DNA of 64,000 nt from Nilaparvata lugens (lineage: Eukaryota > Arthropoda > Insecta > Hemiptera > Delphacidae): NCBI RefSeq assembly GCF_014356525.2, contig NC_052518.1:12726201-12790200 (forward strand), given 5' to 3'. The notes beneath the pieces were generated by a model. It was not told where the DNA came from. It was given only the letters and a program-made list of their open reading frames with translations, and did no database searches. The position numbers were made by a program, and so were the translations under genes. Shown piece by piece: positions 24,230 through 36,358 of this stretch (positions are counted from its first letter, which is position 1; the number at the start of each line of letters is the position of its first letter).

Positions 24230-24310
24230 TTTCGTCCTTATAAATTCTATCATATTAAGCCGAATTTGACAAACATCATCTGTTTATTATTTCAAAGTGA
24301 ACATTGAGGT
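24230..24310. repeat. Fragment of the cgatttttgaa MITE family
   Basis: It shares cacacgtcgatttttgaa and ccttataaattc with the left half of the foldback element at 37495-37685. Only one arm is present here. Confidence 0.4.
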
Positions 24311-24481
24311 TATATTGTTATTATTAATTGCCGAATTCTAACTAACTTTTCACTTGAGCATCAAACTGATTTGTCAGTTTTGCTTGATTATGTATCGGTT
24401 TCTAGGAGACCATTGGAATTAACCATTGTAATGGACCATTAAACCTATAGATTTATTATAGGATATTATGTATATATTTGG

Positions 24482-24815
24482 CTAGCAGGTAACCCGTGCT
24501 TTGCACTGGGGAAAATTTGGTGTTGTAAGATGTCTCGTTATGTCCAGTAAATGTAAAAAATGAGGATCATTATTTATTATCTTGTTCAAAATTACGTGGA
24601 TAATCCTCATAAGAGATGAAAATTACCAATTCATAGTTGCTTAAACTTTGAATCACAAATTGAATGATTTTTTTATAATTATTAATTAGAATTAATTGAT
24701 TAATAACAATAGAAATAGACCTTTGACCATCAGAATCTTTATGCAAAATTGCAGGCTATCAGTTCAGTAGTTCAGATGTAATGCGATGCGTCATTCGTGA
24801 ATTCCCTATCATTAC
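24482..24815 (+). mobile_element. Interspersed repeat S1, copy 3
   Basis: The head agcaggtaacccgtgctttg and the tail atgcaaaattgcaggctatc...gttcagatgtaatgcg align with the 12.1-12.6 kb copy. It is shorter and lacks the tRNA-like middle. Confidence 0.5.
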
Positions 24816-25028
24816 GGCTGTAAGTCGGTTCTATTTTCTATTTATAGATTATCGATATAGGAGTATGAGAAGAGGTATAAGACGTTTATTTTCTGTATTA
24901 TAGATTATAGATGGTCCATTCGATTTAATAAATGTCCCAGAAACCGGGCTTAACGTAACTAAATGTTTTGAAGTTTGTATCTCGTGCGTGTGATTATTTG
25001 TGTTTTTCAATGAATATTTGTGATATAG

Positions 25029-25225
25029 TGGTTTCGGAGTCAGACGTGGACTTGTCATTGATGCTTCAAGACTTCCCGTGGTTCCACGGCACCCTGGCTC
25101 GCTCGGATGCTGCGACTCTTGTGTTGCACGGTGGCTCAGTGGGACATGGTATATTTCTGGTTCGTCAAAGTGAGACTAGAAAAGGCGAGTTTGTTCTCAC
25201 GTTTAATTTTCATGGCCGTGCCAAG
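25029..25225 (+). CDS. Lnk: Lnk exon 5: SH2 domain N-terminal half
   Basis: Two bases (completing Leu) plus 65 codons, ending gccaag|gtaact in phase 0. It encodes the SH2 start [19 protein letters not shown] and the phosphotyrosine-binding strand [19 protein letters not shown], with the essential FLVR arginine at residue 404. The frame stays open past the donor, but the next exon continues SH2 precisely. The acceptor is ttgtgatatag, weaker than its neighbours but fixed by phase and homology. Confidence 0.95.
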
Positions 25226-25790
25226 GTAACTATTGAACAGTTCCTTTTCTTATTGAATAAAAACCACTTGAAATTGCCTCAACTACTGATTACATTATTG
25301 AAACAATTTTGTAAAACTGGTTTATTTGGTTGTTATTTCATTTCAAATTGCCATCACATCGCTAGGACGAGGACACGTCATAAATAAGATATTCACAGGT
25401 AAATTTGTTAGGGCGGGCGGTCCTAAACCTCTGAGTTCCATTTAAAATATTCATTTTGGGTAGTACACCTCACTCGGGCTTATGCCTAAGGGTGCCCATT
25501 TTATTTTGCACTTTTCTATTATTTTTTCTATTATTTATCAAATTAAGTTATTTTTGTAATTATACATAATAAGGTTCGATTTTGAACATAATTCACTGGC
25601 AATTCACTTATTGAACAGACTGTCCTTGAGTTAGTCTTTCGAGGCCTTTTTTAAAGATCTGATTTTTCCAATTCTTAAATATTTTGTGGTGAGAAATTAT
25701 AGAATTTACATCTGTGAGTACGTGGTTGGGTCTCATGTAGTCTATTGTAGTTCCCCCCCCCCCCCAAGTGTTATAATTGTGTACACTTTG

Positions 25791-25919
25791 GCCCGGTTGC
25801 ACAAAAGTGATTGATTTACGAGAACCAATCAGAGAAGGCCTTTTTGATAAGACGGCTTCTCTGATTGGTTCTCGTGGAATTAATCACGGTTAAAATTTAA
25901 CTGGTTTTTGTGCAACCGG
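25791..25919. mobile_element. Short MITE with 7-bp target duplication
   Basis: The ends gcccggttgcacaaaa and ttttgtgcaaccgg are inverted, and the inner arms gagaaccaatcagagaa and ttctctgattggttctc make the whole 129 bp a hairpin. The flanks repeat cactttg (25784-25790 and 25920-25926). It lies 88 bp before Lnk exon 6. A C13 run lies just upstream, near 25753. Confidence 0.82.
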
Positions 25920-26007
25920 CACTTTGTGTTTTGTCATTAAGTCTATAGTAATGTTTGAGGTTGATTATTGCTTGTGAGTGATTGATGGTTGTTTTCAAAA
26001 TTTTCAG

Positions 26008-26322
26008 CACCTCCGCATGACCTTGAGCGAACAAGGTCAGTGTAGAGTTCAACATCTGTGGTTCCCAACCATTTTTGACATGCTTGAACACTTCCGGCTA
26101 CATCCGATCCCGCTTGAGTCGGGCGGTACAGCTGATGTAACACTAACCGAATATGTTTTGACACCCGCCGTGGTGGCTCGTCAAAACCAAAACTCGCCCA
26201 CTCATTCTGTGGACACTGTCTCTACAACCACTGCCACCTTCAACTCTGGGGATGCCCCTCTAACCGCTCCGATAACAGCCGTTCTCGAAAGACAACCTCC
26301 TGCACTGCCAGAGCCGCGCGAG
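26008..26322 (+). CDS. Lnk: Lnk exon 6 (spliced form): SH2 C-terminal half
   Basis: 105 codons after the acceptor ttttcag. [20 protein letters not shown] and [18 protein letters not shown] complete the SH2 domain, including the usual H-x-W-F strand, and are followed by a Ser/Thr/Pro-rich tail. A donor inside the open frame, cgcgag|gtaatt (26323), is in phase 0 and can join the exon at 43537, which carries the family's C-terminal motif. Confidence 0.93.
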
Positions 26323-26508
26323 GTAATTGCTACTATTATCAAGTCACATACCAAGAGTCCCAATCCTTCCAAGTTTTGGATGCCATTCCATAAAGTTCCC
26401 TCTCGATTCAGAATCAAGCGCAAGTATCATCGTATGAAAGATGATGATGAGTACGATTCTGATAATGAGAAAGAACAACTAATAAAAAACGACTACTCAA
26501 AGCCATAA
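26008..26508 (+). CDS. Lnk: Lnk exon 6 (read-through form) with alternative C-terminus
   Basis: If the donor at 26323 is not used, the frame runs 61 codons further, in a basic stretch with [20 protein letters not shown], and ends [13 protein letters not shown] at TAA 26506-26508. An AATAAA at 26606-26611 could end this transcript, which would give a 590-aa isoform. The tail has coding-like composition and finishes with N-D-Y-S, close to the N-x-Y-S of the distal exon. That it is expressed is inferred; the open frame alone could be chance. Confidence 0.6.
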   Translation, partial: HLRMTLSEQGQCRVQHLWFPTIFDMLEHFRLHPIPLESGGTADVTLTEYVLTPAVVARQNQNSPTHSVDTVSTTTATFNSGDAPLTAPITAVLERQPPALPEPREVIATIIKSHTKSPNPSKFWMPFHKVPSRFRIKRKYHRMKDDDEYDSDNEKEQLIKNDYSKP

Positions 26509-26605
26509 ATTTACTATTTCCCATCCAACTAATCTTTTTTTTTACTTTGAACAGGGGTCACACAAACAAGATGGACATTTTTGAAACGCGCCTAATTGTT
26601 GATAA

Positions 26606-26611
26606 AATAAA
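26606..26611 (+). terminator. Possible poly(A) signal for the short Lnk transcript
   Basis: An AATAAA hexamer lies about 100 bp after the read-through stop. It is consistent with a proximal 3' end inside intron 6. Confidence 0.4.
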
Positions 26612-27989
26612 TATGAAAAGTTCATTCCTTTCCACTTTACAAATTTCTACTGCTGTGAGCGAAATTGAGGTAACTTAAATTAGTTGTTCCACTTGATTTA
26701 TTCATTTATTTATCTATCCATTTGATAACTCACATGAATCATAGAAATTATAGGGAAAGGAACAACATGTACGACCTGTACACTCCATATTTGTTCCTTT
26801 CATGAATATAGGTGTGAGATTTAATATTGTAGATGGTTTTCTATGAAATTCTTGAACTTATCATACTCCTCTAACCTCTAGTGTCCTTTCTAAAGATATG
26901 TTTATTCATTAAGTGTTCCAAATTACGTTCTGGAACAATGATTAAACTGAAGTTAATTGAACGTTGGTACTACTGCTCTGGTATTGGATCCGAATCCTAT
27001 TATGCTTAGTGCAATTTACTCTGTCATCACACACCTTCATTTGCTCACTCGCAAGACATGAACTTATGATGATGTCACATGTAAAACCATGATGCTTCAA
27101 GGCATTGGATAAATGGATAAAAAATAATGAGTCAATTAAATAATGTCCTACTATCCACTCTGATGTTTCATCTCTTTAGCATACTCATGCTGAATACGGC
27201 GCCTTTCAAAAATGTCCATATTTTATGATAAAAAGTCTTTGTTCTCTCAATGCACTTTATTCTGTATTAATTTCGAGGGGTTTACCAGGTGCCCATCAAT
27301 ACAGTCCTGAAAGAGGAGAGATATTAATGAGACGATGAAAAAGGGTAAATGGATACAACCTATTTATATTTCAAGTTCAAATGTAACAATGTTACATTAA
27401 ATGTCATTTAATCTAATTTATTAAAACATCTAGAAAATCCAAAAATGATTCATACAGTTGAACCCATTTGGGTTTTCTGATGCTCATGGAAACAATGAAA
27501 CTATTCAAGCATAGTTTGCTTCTATTATTAAAGGAAGAGGCATAATATGAATGAGTTGATACAAACTGTAAAAAAATTTACAGTGGTTTTACCCTTTGTG
27601 TAATTGGTGGGTACCGTAAACCCTAGGGTGACCACCTGATTGAAGAATACAATTTTTTTCATTTTAAAAAAGTATGAGACATAATTAAAATGTTGAATTA
27701 CAAACTTATATTTTGTTTTTGATATAAAAATAACAATGGAATTGCTACAAGAGCTAGACAGAACTTTATTATGATATTATATATATTTTATATTGTGATG
27801 TTATATTCATCCACATTTCATTTTAGTATAATACTGGAGTGTTTATCGTGATATAGGTGCTGTTACTAGGTTCATGGTACCTCAAGGATTCATTATGTAG
27901 TAATTGGATTCCTACTGGTTTGAACAATGTGGTCGTTTTTTAACGGGCATTTCATGACGGACGCAACCCAAAGTTCAGTTTAAGAAGAT

Positions 27990-30618
27990 AGTAGTAATAC
28001 ATAGGCTTTTCTAGGCCCCCAAACTTTTATGTTGGCAAAAGTTTATTAAAGCCAAAATGAAATTATTGGTCTAAGAGAGCTATATTAGTGGTAATACATA
28101 GGTATAGTTTATGTCCCCAGACAAATTAAAGTGTTCGTCAAAGAGAGTTATTAGTAGTTATACATAGGTATATGTTAGGTCGCCAGCCAAATGAAAATGT
28201 TAGTTCAAGAAATCGAAAAGGTTAAAATCTTCAAGGTCCCTTAAAAGGTTAAAACCTGAGTGCCGGGGCCGAGTGTTACTAAAATAAAATAAAAGGAGTG
28301 GATTCCTATAAACATTAAAATTTTAGGAAATTTACAAAGAAGGAAAATAAACATTAAAAAACTAAAAAAAAATGTATTGGTAATACATAGGTATAGTTTA
28401 GGTCCCCAGCCAAATTGATGTGTTAGTCTAAGAGAGTTTTTAATAGAAATACATAGGTATAGTTTAGGTCCCCAGCCAATTAATGTGTTAGTGTAAGAGA
28501 GTTGTTAATAGAAATACATAGGTGTATAGTTTAGGTCCCCAGCAAATTAATGTGTTAGTCTAAGAGAGTTGTTAATAGAAATACATAGGTGTATAGTTTA
28601 GGTCCCCAGCCAAATTAATGTGTTAGTCTAAGAGAGTTGTTAATAGAAATACATAGGTGTATAGTTTAGGTCCCCAGCCAAATTAATGTGTTAGTCTAAG
28701 AGAGTTGTTAATAGAAATACATAGGTATAGTTTAGGTCCCCAGCCAAATTAATGTGTTAGTCTAAGAGAGTTGTTAATAGAAACACATAGGTGTATAGTT
28801 TAGGTCCCCAGCCAAATGAAAGTGTTATTTCAAGAAATCGAAAAGGTTAAAATCTTCAAGGTCCCTTAAAAGGTTAAAACCTGAGTGCCGGGGCCGAGTG
28901 TTACTAGAATAAAATAGAAGGAGTGGATTCCTATAAACATTTAAATTTTAGGAAATTTACAAAGAAGGAAAATAAACATTAAAAAACTAAAAAAATGTAT
29001 TGGTAATACATAGGTATAGTTTAGGTCCCCAGCCAAATTGATGTGTTAGTCTAAGAGAGTTGTTAAAAGAAATACATAGGTATAGTTTAGGTCCCCAGCC
29101 AAATTAGAAATACATAGGTATAGTTTAGGTCCCCAGCCAAATTAATGTGTTAGTGTAAGAGAGTTGTTAATAGAAATACATAGGTGTATAATTAAGGTCC
29201 CCAGCCAAATTAATGTGTTAGTCTAAGAGAGTTGTTAATAGAAATACATAGGTGTATAGTTTAGGTCCCCAGCCAAATTAATGTGTTAGTCTAAGAGAGT
29301 TGTTAATAGAAATACATAGGTGTATAGTTTAGGTCCCCAGCCAAATTAATGTGTTAGTCTAAAAGAGTTGTTAATAGAAATACATAGTTATAGTTTAGGT
29401 CCCCAGCCAAATTGATGTGTTAGTCTAAGAGAGTTGTTAATAGAAATACATAGGTATAGTTTAGGTCCCCAGCCAAATTAATGTGTTAGTCTAAAAGAGT
29501 TGTTAATAGAAATACATAGGTGTATAGTTTAGGTCCCCAGCCAAATTAATGTGTTAGTCTAAGAGAGTTGTTAATAGAAATACATAGGTGTATAGTTTAG
29601 GTCCCCAGCCAAATTGATGTGTTAGTCTAAGAGAGTTGTTAATAGAAATACATAGGTGTATAGTTTAGGTCCCCAGCCAAATTAATGTGTTAGTCTAAGA
29701 GAGTTGTTAATAGAAATACATAGGTGTATAGTTTAGGTCCCCAGCCAATTAATGTGTTAGTGTAAGAGAGTTGTTAATAGAAATACATAGGTGTATAATT
29801 AAGGTCCCCAGCCAAATTAATGTGTTAGTCTAAGAGAGTTGTAATAGAAATACATAGGTATAGTTTAGGTCCCCAGCCAAATTAATGTGTTAGTCTAAGA
29901 GAGTTGTTAATAGAAATACATAGGTGTATAGTTTAGGTCCCCAGCAAATTAATGTGTTAGTCTAAGAGAGTTGTTAATAGAAATACATAGGTGTATAGTT
30001 TAGGTCCCCAGCTAAATTAATGTGTTAGTCTAAGAGAGTTTTTAATAGAAATACATGGGTATAGATGAGGTCCCCAGCCAAATTAATGTGTTAGTCTAAG
30101 AGAGTTGTTAATAGAAATACATAGGTGTATAGTTTAGGTCCCTAGCCAAATTAATGTGTTAGTCTAGTATAGTTTAGGTCTCCAGCCAAATTACTGTGTT
30201 AGTCTAAGATAGTTGTTAATAGATATACATAGGTATAGTTTAGGTCCCCAGCCAAATTACTGTGTTAGTTCAAGAAATCGAAAAGGTTAAATGGTTCAAG
30301 TGCCCTTAAAAGGTTAAAACCAGAGTGCAGGGCCCGAGTTCTACTTAAACAAAATAAAAGGGGTGGATTCCTATAAACATCTTATTTTGTGGAAATTTAT
30401 AAAGAAGGAAAATAAAAATTAAAAAACTAAAAAAAATGTATTGGTATTACATAGGTAAGGTTTACGTCCCAAGTCAAATAATGTGTTAGTCTATGAGTGT
30501 TGTTAGTGTTAATACATATGTATAGTTTAGGACCCCAGCTAAATTTAAGTGTAGTCGAAAGAGTTTATAGTGTTGATTATGTACAGTCTAGGTCCCCAGC
30601 CAAATGAAAGTGTTAGTC
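27990..30618. repeat. ~69-bp satellite array with a recurring ~170-bp spacer
   Basis: Roughly 25-30 tandem units of 67-69 bp, each with aatacataggtgtatagttt, aggtccccagccaaatt and gtctaagagagttgtt. Central units (28.4-30.2 kb) are nearly identical and edge units are diverged. A different ~170-bp segment (caagaaatcgaaaaggttaa to ggaaaataaacattaaaaaa) interrupts the array three times, near 28203, 28830 and 30269, giving a higher-order structure. It is non-coding and lies inside Lnk intron 6. More of the family lies at 31563-31690 and 36552-37062. Confidence 0.95.
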
Positions 30619-30621
30619 TAA

Positions 30622-31559
30622 AGCCGGCTCCAAACATGCTTCATTCGGCAAACACCGAGCAGCGACTCGTGGAATCGCGTATAGTGTGGATGGATGTTTG
30701 TCTATTTGGCAAGCAGCGAGCATTCGTGTTAGTTGTTTCAGTCGGCTCCAGGCATGCGGCATTCGGAGAACACCGAGCATACTCGCCGAATCACGAGTAG
30801 TGTAGATGGATGTTTGGTATTCGGCAAGCAGTGAACATTCGTGCTAGTTGTTTCAGTCGGCTCCAGGCATGCGGCTTTCGGCGAACATCGAGCATACTCG
30901 CCGAATCACGAGTAGTGTGGATGGATGTTTGGTATTCGGCAAGCAGCGAGCATTCGTGCTAGTTGTTTCAGTCGGCTCCAGGCATGCGGCTTTCGGAGAA
31001 CATCGAGCATACTCGCCGAATCACGAGTAGTGTGGATGAATGTTTGGTATTCGGCAAGCAGTGAACATTCGTGCTCGTTGTTTTCCATGTCAGTGTCAAA
31101 CTTTTGCAAACATCAAAGTGGACGAATGTTCGTCCTGGTTACCTGTTAGTTAATAAATAATTCAAATCTTGATGAAAACTAGATAATAACCAGTCCCGTC
31201 CAGGTTTCTGAATTAGAACCTGAATTCTTCAAATGTTTTAAGAGTTTCTACAAATATTTATTTGTTAAAATTCTAGGGCTTTTCATGTCCTATACAGTTA
31301 TTGACCGGGGTACATAGGGTTAGTTTGGTTTATTTATAAAAGCAAGATAAAGAAGAAGAGCATCTTCAATATCGAGATCCATGTTGACGGTAGATGACAT
31401 TCTGTTGACGAATATTAGCTATTCCCAAAACGAGCAAGTGCTCGGGAAACCATGCATATGTGTTGATGTGTGCTTGTTAATCAGTAAATAGCAAGACGAA
31501 TAGTTCGCCGAACGCCGAACATTCGCTGCTTGCCGAATGACGCATGTCTGAAGCCGGCT
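30622..31559. mobile_element. Harbinger-like element inserted in the satellite, TAA flanks
   Basis: Inverted ends agccggctccaaacatgc and gcatgtctgaagccggct, 938 bp, flanked by TAA on both sides (30619-30621 and 31560-31562). Removing it rejoins the satellite unit gttagtctaa/aagagttgtt. Inside its left half lie about four tandem ~120-bp copies (ggatgtttggtattcggcaa, cggctccaggcatgcgg). The overlapping open frames here come from that tandem repeat. Confidence 0.82.
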
Positions 31560-31562
31560 TAA

Positions 31563-31690
31563 AAGAGTTGTTAGTGGTAATACATAGGTATACTTAAGAA
31601 CCCCATCCAAATGAAAGTGCTAGTTTAAGAGAGTTGTTAGTGGTAATTCATTGGTATAGTTTGGACCCCAGCCAAATGAAAGTGTTTATG
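31563..31690. repeat. Satellite remnant between insertions
   Basis: Two diverged 69-bp units (agagttgttagtggtaatac, ccaaatgaaagtg), the right-hand continuation of the array at 27990-30618. Confidence 0.75.
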
Positions 31691-32935
31691 GTTTTGTAGG
31701 GACGGATTCAAAGATTCAAAGAACCTCACATGTCAACCGAAGTTTATTGTGTGTCCCAAGTATGCTAGTTGGGCAAAAAAATTAATGTGTCCTTTACAAG
31801 GTTCAGGAATTTTCTCCCGATACTAACATCCCATTCCTCACCTGGTTACTTGCAGCCAATCAGAGCTCTTCTTCTAGCCCCTAGTCTCTCACAATCCTGT
31901 ATGATATGTTTGGCAGTCTCTTCAGACTGATTACAAAGCCTACACATCTGGCTTTCATTTCTGAGTCCAATTGTGTGGAGATGTTTCCTGAAGTGGCCGT
32001 GTCCAGTTATCAGGGCAATCAACTGCTTGACCTGACCTACCCAGACTCACCAGCCAGCTGGTGAAGCGAGGGCTTGAATCTGCCAGCAGCCTTTTGCCAA
32101 GTGCTTGACCAGGGTGCCCTTGCTATTGCTGGTGATGTAAGTCCCTGGACCATTTACTTATTGTATGGAAGGCAGTTGTTTTGGTTATGTCACAGCTTGG
32201 CTCTGGACCAAAGAATGGCATACTGGAACCCCGCTTAGCAAGCACATCTGCACGCTCGTTACCTCCTATGCCTACATGGCCAGGTACCCAACCAAGATGC
32301 ACAGAGTTGTGTGTTGCAAGCCTGCTGATTGTTTTGTGGCACTCCCACATCAATTTAGACTTGATTACATTGGAGTCAAGAGCATTGAGGGCTGTTTGAC
32401 AATCTGACAGGATAACTATATGCTTGTCACAATAGCGTCGGGCAATGCCTGTGTTGGCACAAGCCTTGATGCCCCAAATCTCTGCCAGAAAGATGGTACA
32501 GTGTTGTTCTAGACTTGGACAAAGTTGTGTTCTGGGTGCTTCACTGAACACCCCGTAGCCAGATCTCTCTTCAATGAGAGAACCGTCCGTGTACGAGACA
32601 AGGCTGCCACTTTTGAGATAGGGCCCTTCCTCAGACCTCCACTCCTCTCTGGAGAGAATTTTACAGAGAAAGGTTTAGTGGTCACCAACTCCGTACTGAT
32701 GACATCTGACGTCATTTCAAGCACAGGGCTGTGAGCAACCGCTTTGATGATTGTGCAGTGGCCTGTCCCGGACAGACCTTCTCTCCATTGGCCAGCAATT
32801 TTCAGTCGATAGGCTGATTTTCGTGCTTCTGCCATGATAAAATGCTCAATGGCAGTAAGCCAAGAGCAACTTCAAGAGTTCCTGACGGGCTGCTCCTGAA
32901 AGCTCTAGTTACTAAAAGTGTACCCAAGAGAAAGG
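31691..32935 (-). pseudogene. 5'-truncated LINE: RNase H and C-terminal zinc-finger region
   Basis: Reading the minus strand from about 32640, an RNase H domain has all four catalytic acids in context: YTDGSLIEERSGYGVF, then LAEIWGIKA, then ILSDCQTALNAL, then PGHVGIGGNERADVLA. Near 31950 follows MCRLCNQSEETAKHIIQDC, the C-C-H-C motif found at the 3' end of I/Jockey-like LINE ORF2. At least one frameshift lies near 32.5 kb and there is a stop after the zinc motif. The reverse transcriptase is absent. This is a dead 3' fragment inside the satellite region. A second copy of its 3' end is at 43945-44335. Confidence 0.85.
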
Positions 32936-33503
32936 GATGATAGTGTTAGTCTAAGGTGGATTCCTATAAACAAATGAAAGTGAAATCCACAGAGCTGTAA
33001 GCTGTACGGTAATAAAAGTGATCAAGAAATTCTTCAAAAAATGATGAAATGCCATATTACTATTAGATACAAACTTAGTAGGCACCAAAAAATATATTTT
33101 AGAATATTTTTAAAAAAGCGATTTTGTTACGCTTTAATCTACTACAGTCTTCCTCGTTTATTAGAAATCTCTCGAAAGAAAAAATATCTCAGTTATGTGT
33201 TACTAAAAATATGTTTCCTAATCAAAGACCACTGTTGAAAATTGTCTTATTCTCTATCAAGTGGTTTATTTAATCAAATACTGGATTGGCAGTTGCTTTA
33301 CTCAAGCAAAACCATTAAGAAAATTCTCTATCATCCCAGGAATTTTATATCATTCGTTTTTGCCCAATTTTTCTCAGTTTTAAAATTTCTTCGCAGTCAT
33401 CTTTATCAATCGCATTTATAACTTCTATCAATTCCTCCATTATAATTATTTTTACATTCAAATAATGATTCACTATAACCTAAATTAATTTATCGTCTAC
33501 AGC
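32936..33503. other. Intron 6 filler, AT-rich
   Basis: The first 40 bp include satellite-spacer words (gtgttagtctaag, ggattcctataaac). The rest is AT-rich with no identifiable feature. Confidence 0.35.
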
Positions 33504-34098
33504 TTAGACCAGTTATAGAATAGACACGCTGGGAAGTCTAGCCTCTGAAGCCAAATCCACCCATCTTGACGTCACAACAGTGAAGTCACGCATCGTATGG
33601 AAAACTTTCAGATTGTGTCTATTTCAGATTCATGGTGTTTTTAGGTTATTTCTAGCTACGGGCAAAAACGACATCGGTTAAGTTATAATGTGTTATGTGA
33701 TATTGGCTTCAAAGTTATAATGTGATTTGAAAATAATAAGGTACGCTAGCCTACAAAACTAATTTATTGTCATGCTGCAATGAGTTCACTTACATCATAA
33801 CCAAGGATTATATTATTCAGTGCAATTATATGCTGCGCAGGAGATTACCATTTTCATAAATAATAATTACATAAATAATAACAATCTGCTATGGAAAACA
33901 AGCTATGTTTAACAACAATGTAAGTTAAACACCACAAACACTTACACAACAAACTCAAAAAAGTTTTCTATAATTTCTATACGATGCGTGACGTTACTGA
34001 TGTGACGTCAAGATGGGTGGATTTGGCAGTAGATGTTGGCTTCATCGACTTTCAGTATGAATATACAATGGGCCGTGTCTATTCTATAACTGGTCTAA
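33504..34098. mobile_element. MITE with ~100-bp inverted ends
   Basis: The left end ttagaccagttatagaatag is the complement of the right end ctattctataactggtctaa. The arms continue through ccaaatccacccatcttgac against gtcaagatgggtggatttgg. It is about 595 bp and non-coding. Confidence 0.8.
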
Positions 34099-34130
34099 GG
34101 TCTACAGAAGCATTAAATACAACCGTCGAA

Positions 34131-36358
34131 ATAGTATATTTCGCACCTAGGGCCGAAAATGAGACTTTTTCGGCTCGAAATCGGTTTTCAAGTCCGAGGC
34201 CGTAGGCCGAGGACTAGAAAAGATTGAGAGCCGGAAAAACATTTTTGCCCGTGGTGTGAACGCTATTTTTCGCCACACAGAGAAATAAACAATATATATG
34301 AGAATAATTATTTATTAAGCAGTTCCGAAAACAAAAGTGGAAGGTCATAGCTCTAGCTATTAGTATAGTTATTAGTATCTAGTTATTAAAGTATAGAAAA
34401 CTGAAGAATACATAATACTTGGAAACCTCACAGAATCATATTGATTTTTCCAATACATCAATAAATTTTAGTTCTATTAGGATCCTCCTCAATTTGAATC
34501 AGGCAGCCTTTTGTTTTCCCAATTCCAAAAAAAAAATACCTAAAATACTCGTTTCACTGGGAATTCGTGTCTGATAGTAGCCTACATTATAACTGAAGAA
34601 TATAAATTATTACTCATTTTATTGTGATCTATTCATGTTTTTCTTATGAAATTCAATAAATTATAGGCCTACAGCATGAAGACTATGTCCAATTCATTTG
34701 TACTGGTGGCAAAATTTTACATTGAAAATAATTATTTGATAAAATCCAAGTTCAATAGTAATGAAAACAAATTCCTTCAAAAAATAATTGATAATAATAC
34801 GTTTCGAGGGAAAAAATTAAGAACAAAAAAATGGGAAGCATCGGGGGATTTGAACCAAGGTACCATCGCTCCGTAAGCAAGCTTCTTACCGCTGCGCTAC
34901 ATAGACGTTAGTAAATGGTAGTCTTATAACCTGCTGATAAAAATACACACTTTGGGCTATGGAACTTCAATTAGCCTACGGTAGCATAGATGAATTTGAA
35001 CATTAATATTCTGAAAAATCTAGAAGGAAAATAGAAATTTGGGCTTCCAGGTGCACGAGATTGATATTTTTAGAATCTATGTTCAAAATTTGGAGATCTA
35101 AATCATTCCCGTTTTTCCGGTATGCAATCCACAAGTTGACATGTTTTGATGCGAACAAACACAACCCCACTCTCTCTTATTATATAGAAGAAGAAGATAT
35201 CTTACCTCTATTTCATTCATCCAAATAAAATGATAGTATATTACTGCAGAATACTTTATTCAATTCTAGAAGCATAAACTGATTCTGTTTCATAAACTAT
35301 TTTGTAAACCCGTTCATATCAAATCAGAATCAGCTGTTATTCAAGGTCATTTTACAGCCCTAGGGCCGTAAAGTTTTACCGGCCTGGTCGGAAAACAATC
35401 ACTTTCGGCCACCATATGACGCACGTAAACCAGCTCATTACATCCAAGTGTGGCGAAAAGTATTTTTCGCCCCACTTGGATGTAATGAGCTGGTTAACGT
35501 GCGTCATATGGAGGCCGAAAGTGATTGTTTTCTGACCAGGCCGGTAAATTTTTACGGCCCTAGGCTGTAAAATAACCTTGAAGTCAGCTGATTCTAATTT
35601 GATGTGAACGTGTTTACAAAATAGTTTATGAAACGGAATCAGTTTATGCTTCTAGAATTCAAGAAAGTATTCTGTAATAATATACTATCATTTTATTTAA
35701 ATGAATAAAATACAGATAAGATATATATTATAAACTATTCAAATAATTCGATTTACATAGAAGAATAGAACTTCTAACCTAACTTCCATTGACATTCAGA
35801 TTCAGATCACATCAGATTGGCCGAATTTCAAGTGTGCTAAAACAGCTGATCAAAAACTTTTTCAAGTGTGATAAACCAGCTGATCAAAAACTTTTTCAAG
35901 TGTGATAAACCAGCTGATCAAAAACTTTTCATTATTTATATTTGTGTTTATCATTCAATAATTAAAGCATTTATAATAATATCATCTTATTGTCATTTGG
36001 AAGAATAAAAAGTATAAACTCAACCTCTTACATAATTGAACATAATGTTTAGGTTATTTAGACAAATCAGAATAAAAAATAAAAATACTTGGACAATTTC
36101 TTGATATTCAGATTTGCTAGAGCTATGACCTTCCACTTTTGCTTTCGGAAGTGCTTATAATAGACAATGAGAATAATTATTATCCTCATATATATATTGT
36201 TTATTTTTCTGTGTGGCGAAAAATTACGTTCTCACCATGGGCAAAAATGTTTTTCCGGCTCTCAATCTTTTCTAGTCCTCGGCCTACGGCCTCGGACTTG
36301 AAAACCGATTTCGAGCCAGAAAAGTCTCATTTTCGGCCCTAGGTGCGAAATATACTAT
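34131..36358. mobile_element. 2.2-kb foldback element with a second palindrome inside
   Basis: The outer arms of about 200 bp start atagtatatttcgcacctag and end ctaggtgcgaaatatactat. They include gcctacggcctcggactt-type sequence in both orientations. Nested at about 35205-35715 is a second, near-perfect palindrome (gcacgtaaaccagctcatta, ggccgaaagtgattgtttt). At 35840-35935 an imperfect ~40-bp unit (aaccagctgatcaaaaactt) repeats three times. Confidence 0.78.
34838..34912 (-). mobile_element. tRNA-derived SINE head
   Basis: The minus strand has an A box (tagcgcagcggtaag) and a B box (ggttcaaatccc) spaced as in a tRNA, but the acceptor and anticodon stems do not pair. It is read as a SINE promoter remnant rather than a tRNA gene. 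Confidence 0.5.

Noticed and set aside
25226..25387. Extension of the Lnk SH2 exon 5 frame
   Set aside because: It follows the donor and has no SH2 continuation, whereas exon 6 continues the domain precisely.
28375..30260. CRISPR-like array
   Set aside because: Repeats are directly tandem with no unique spacers, AT-rich and in a eukaryotic intron. It is a satellite.
30570..31149. Overlapping open frames on both strands
   Set aside because: They arise from the ~120-bp tandem repeat of a DNA transposon and have no domains.
34838..34912. Possible minus-strand tRNA gene
   Set aside because: It is tRNA-like only in the promoter boxes, and the stems fail.
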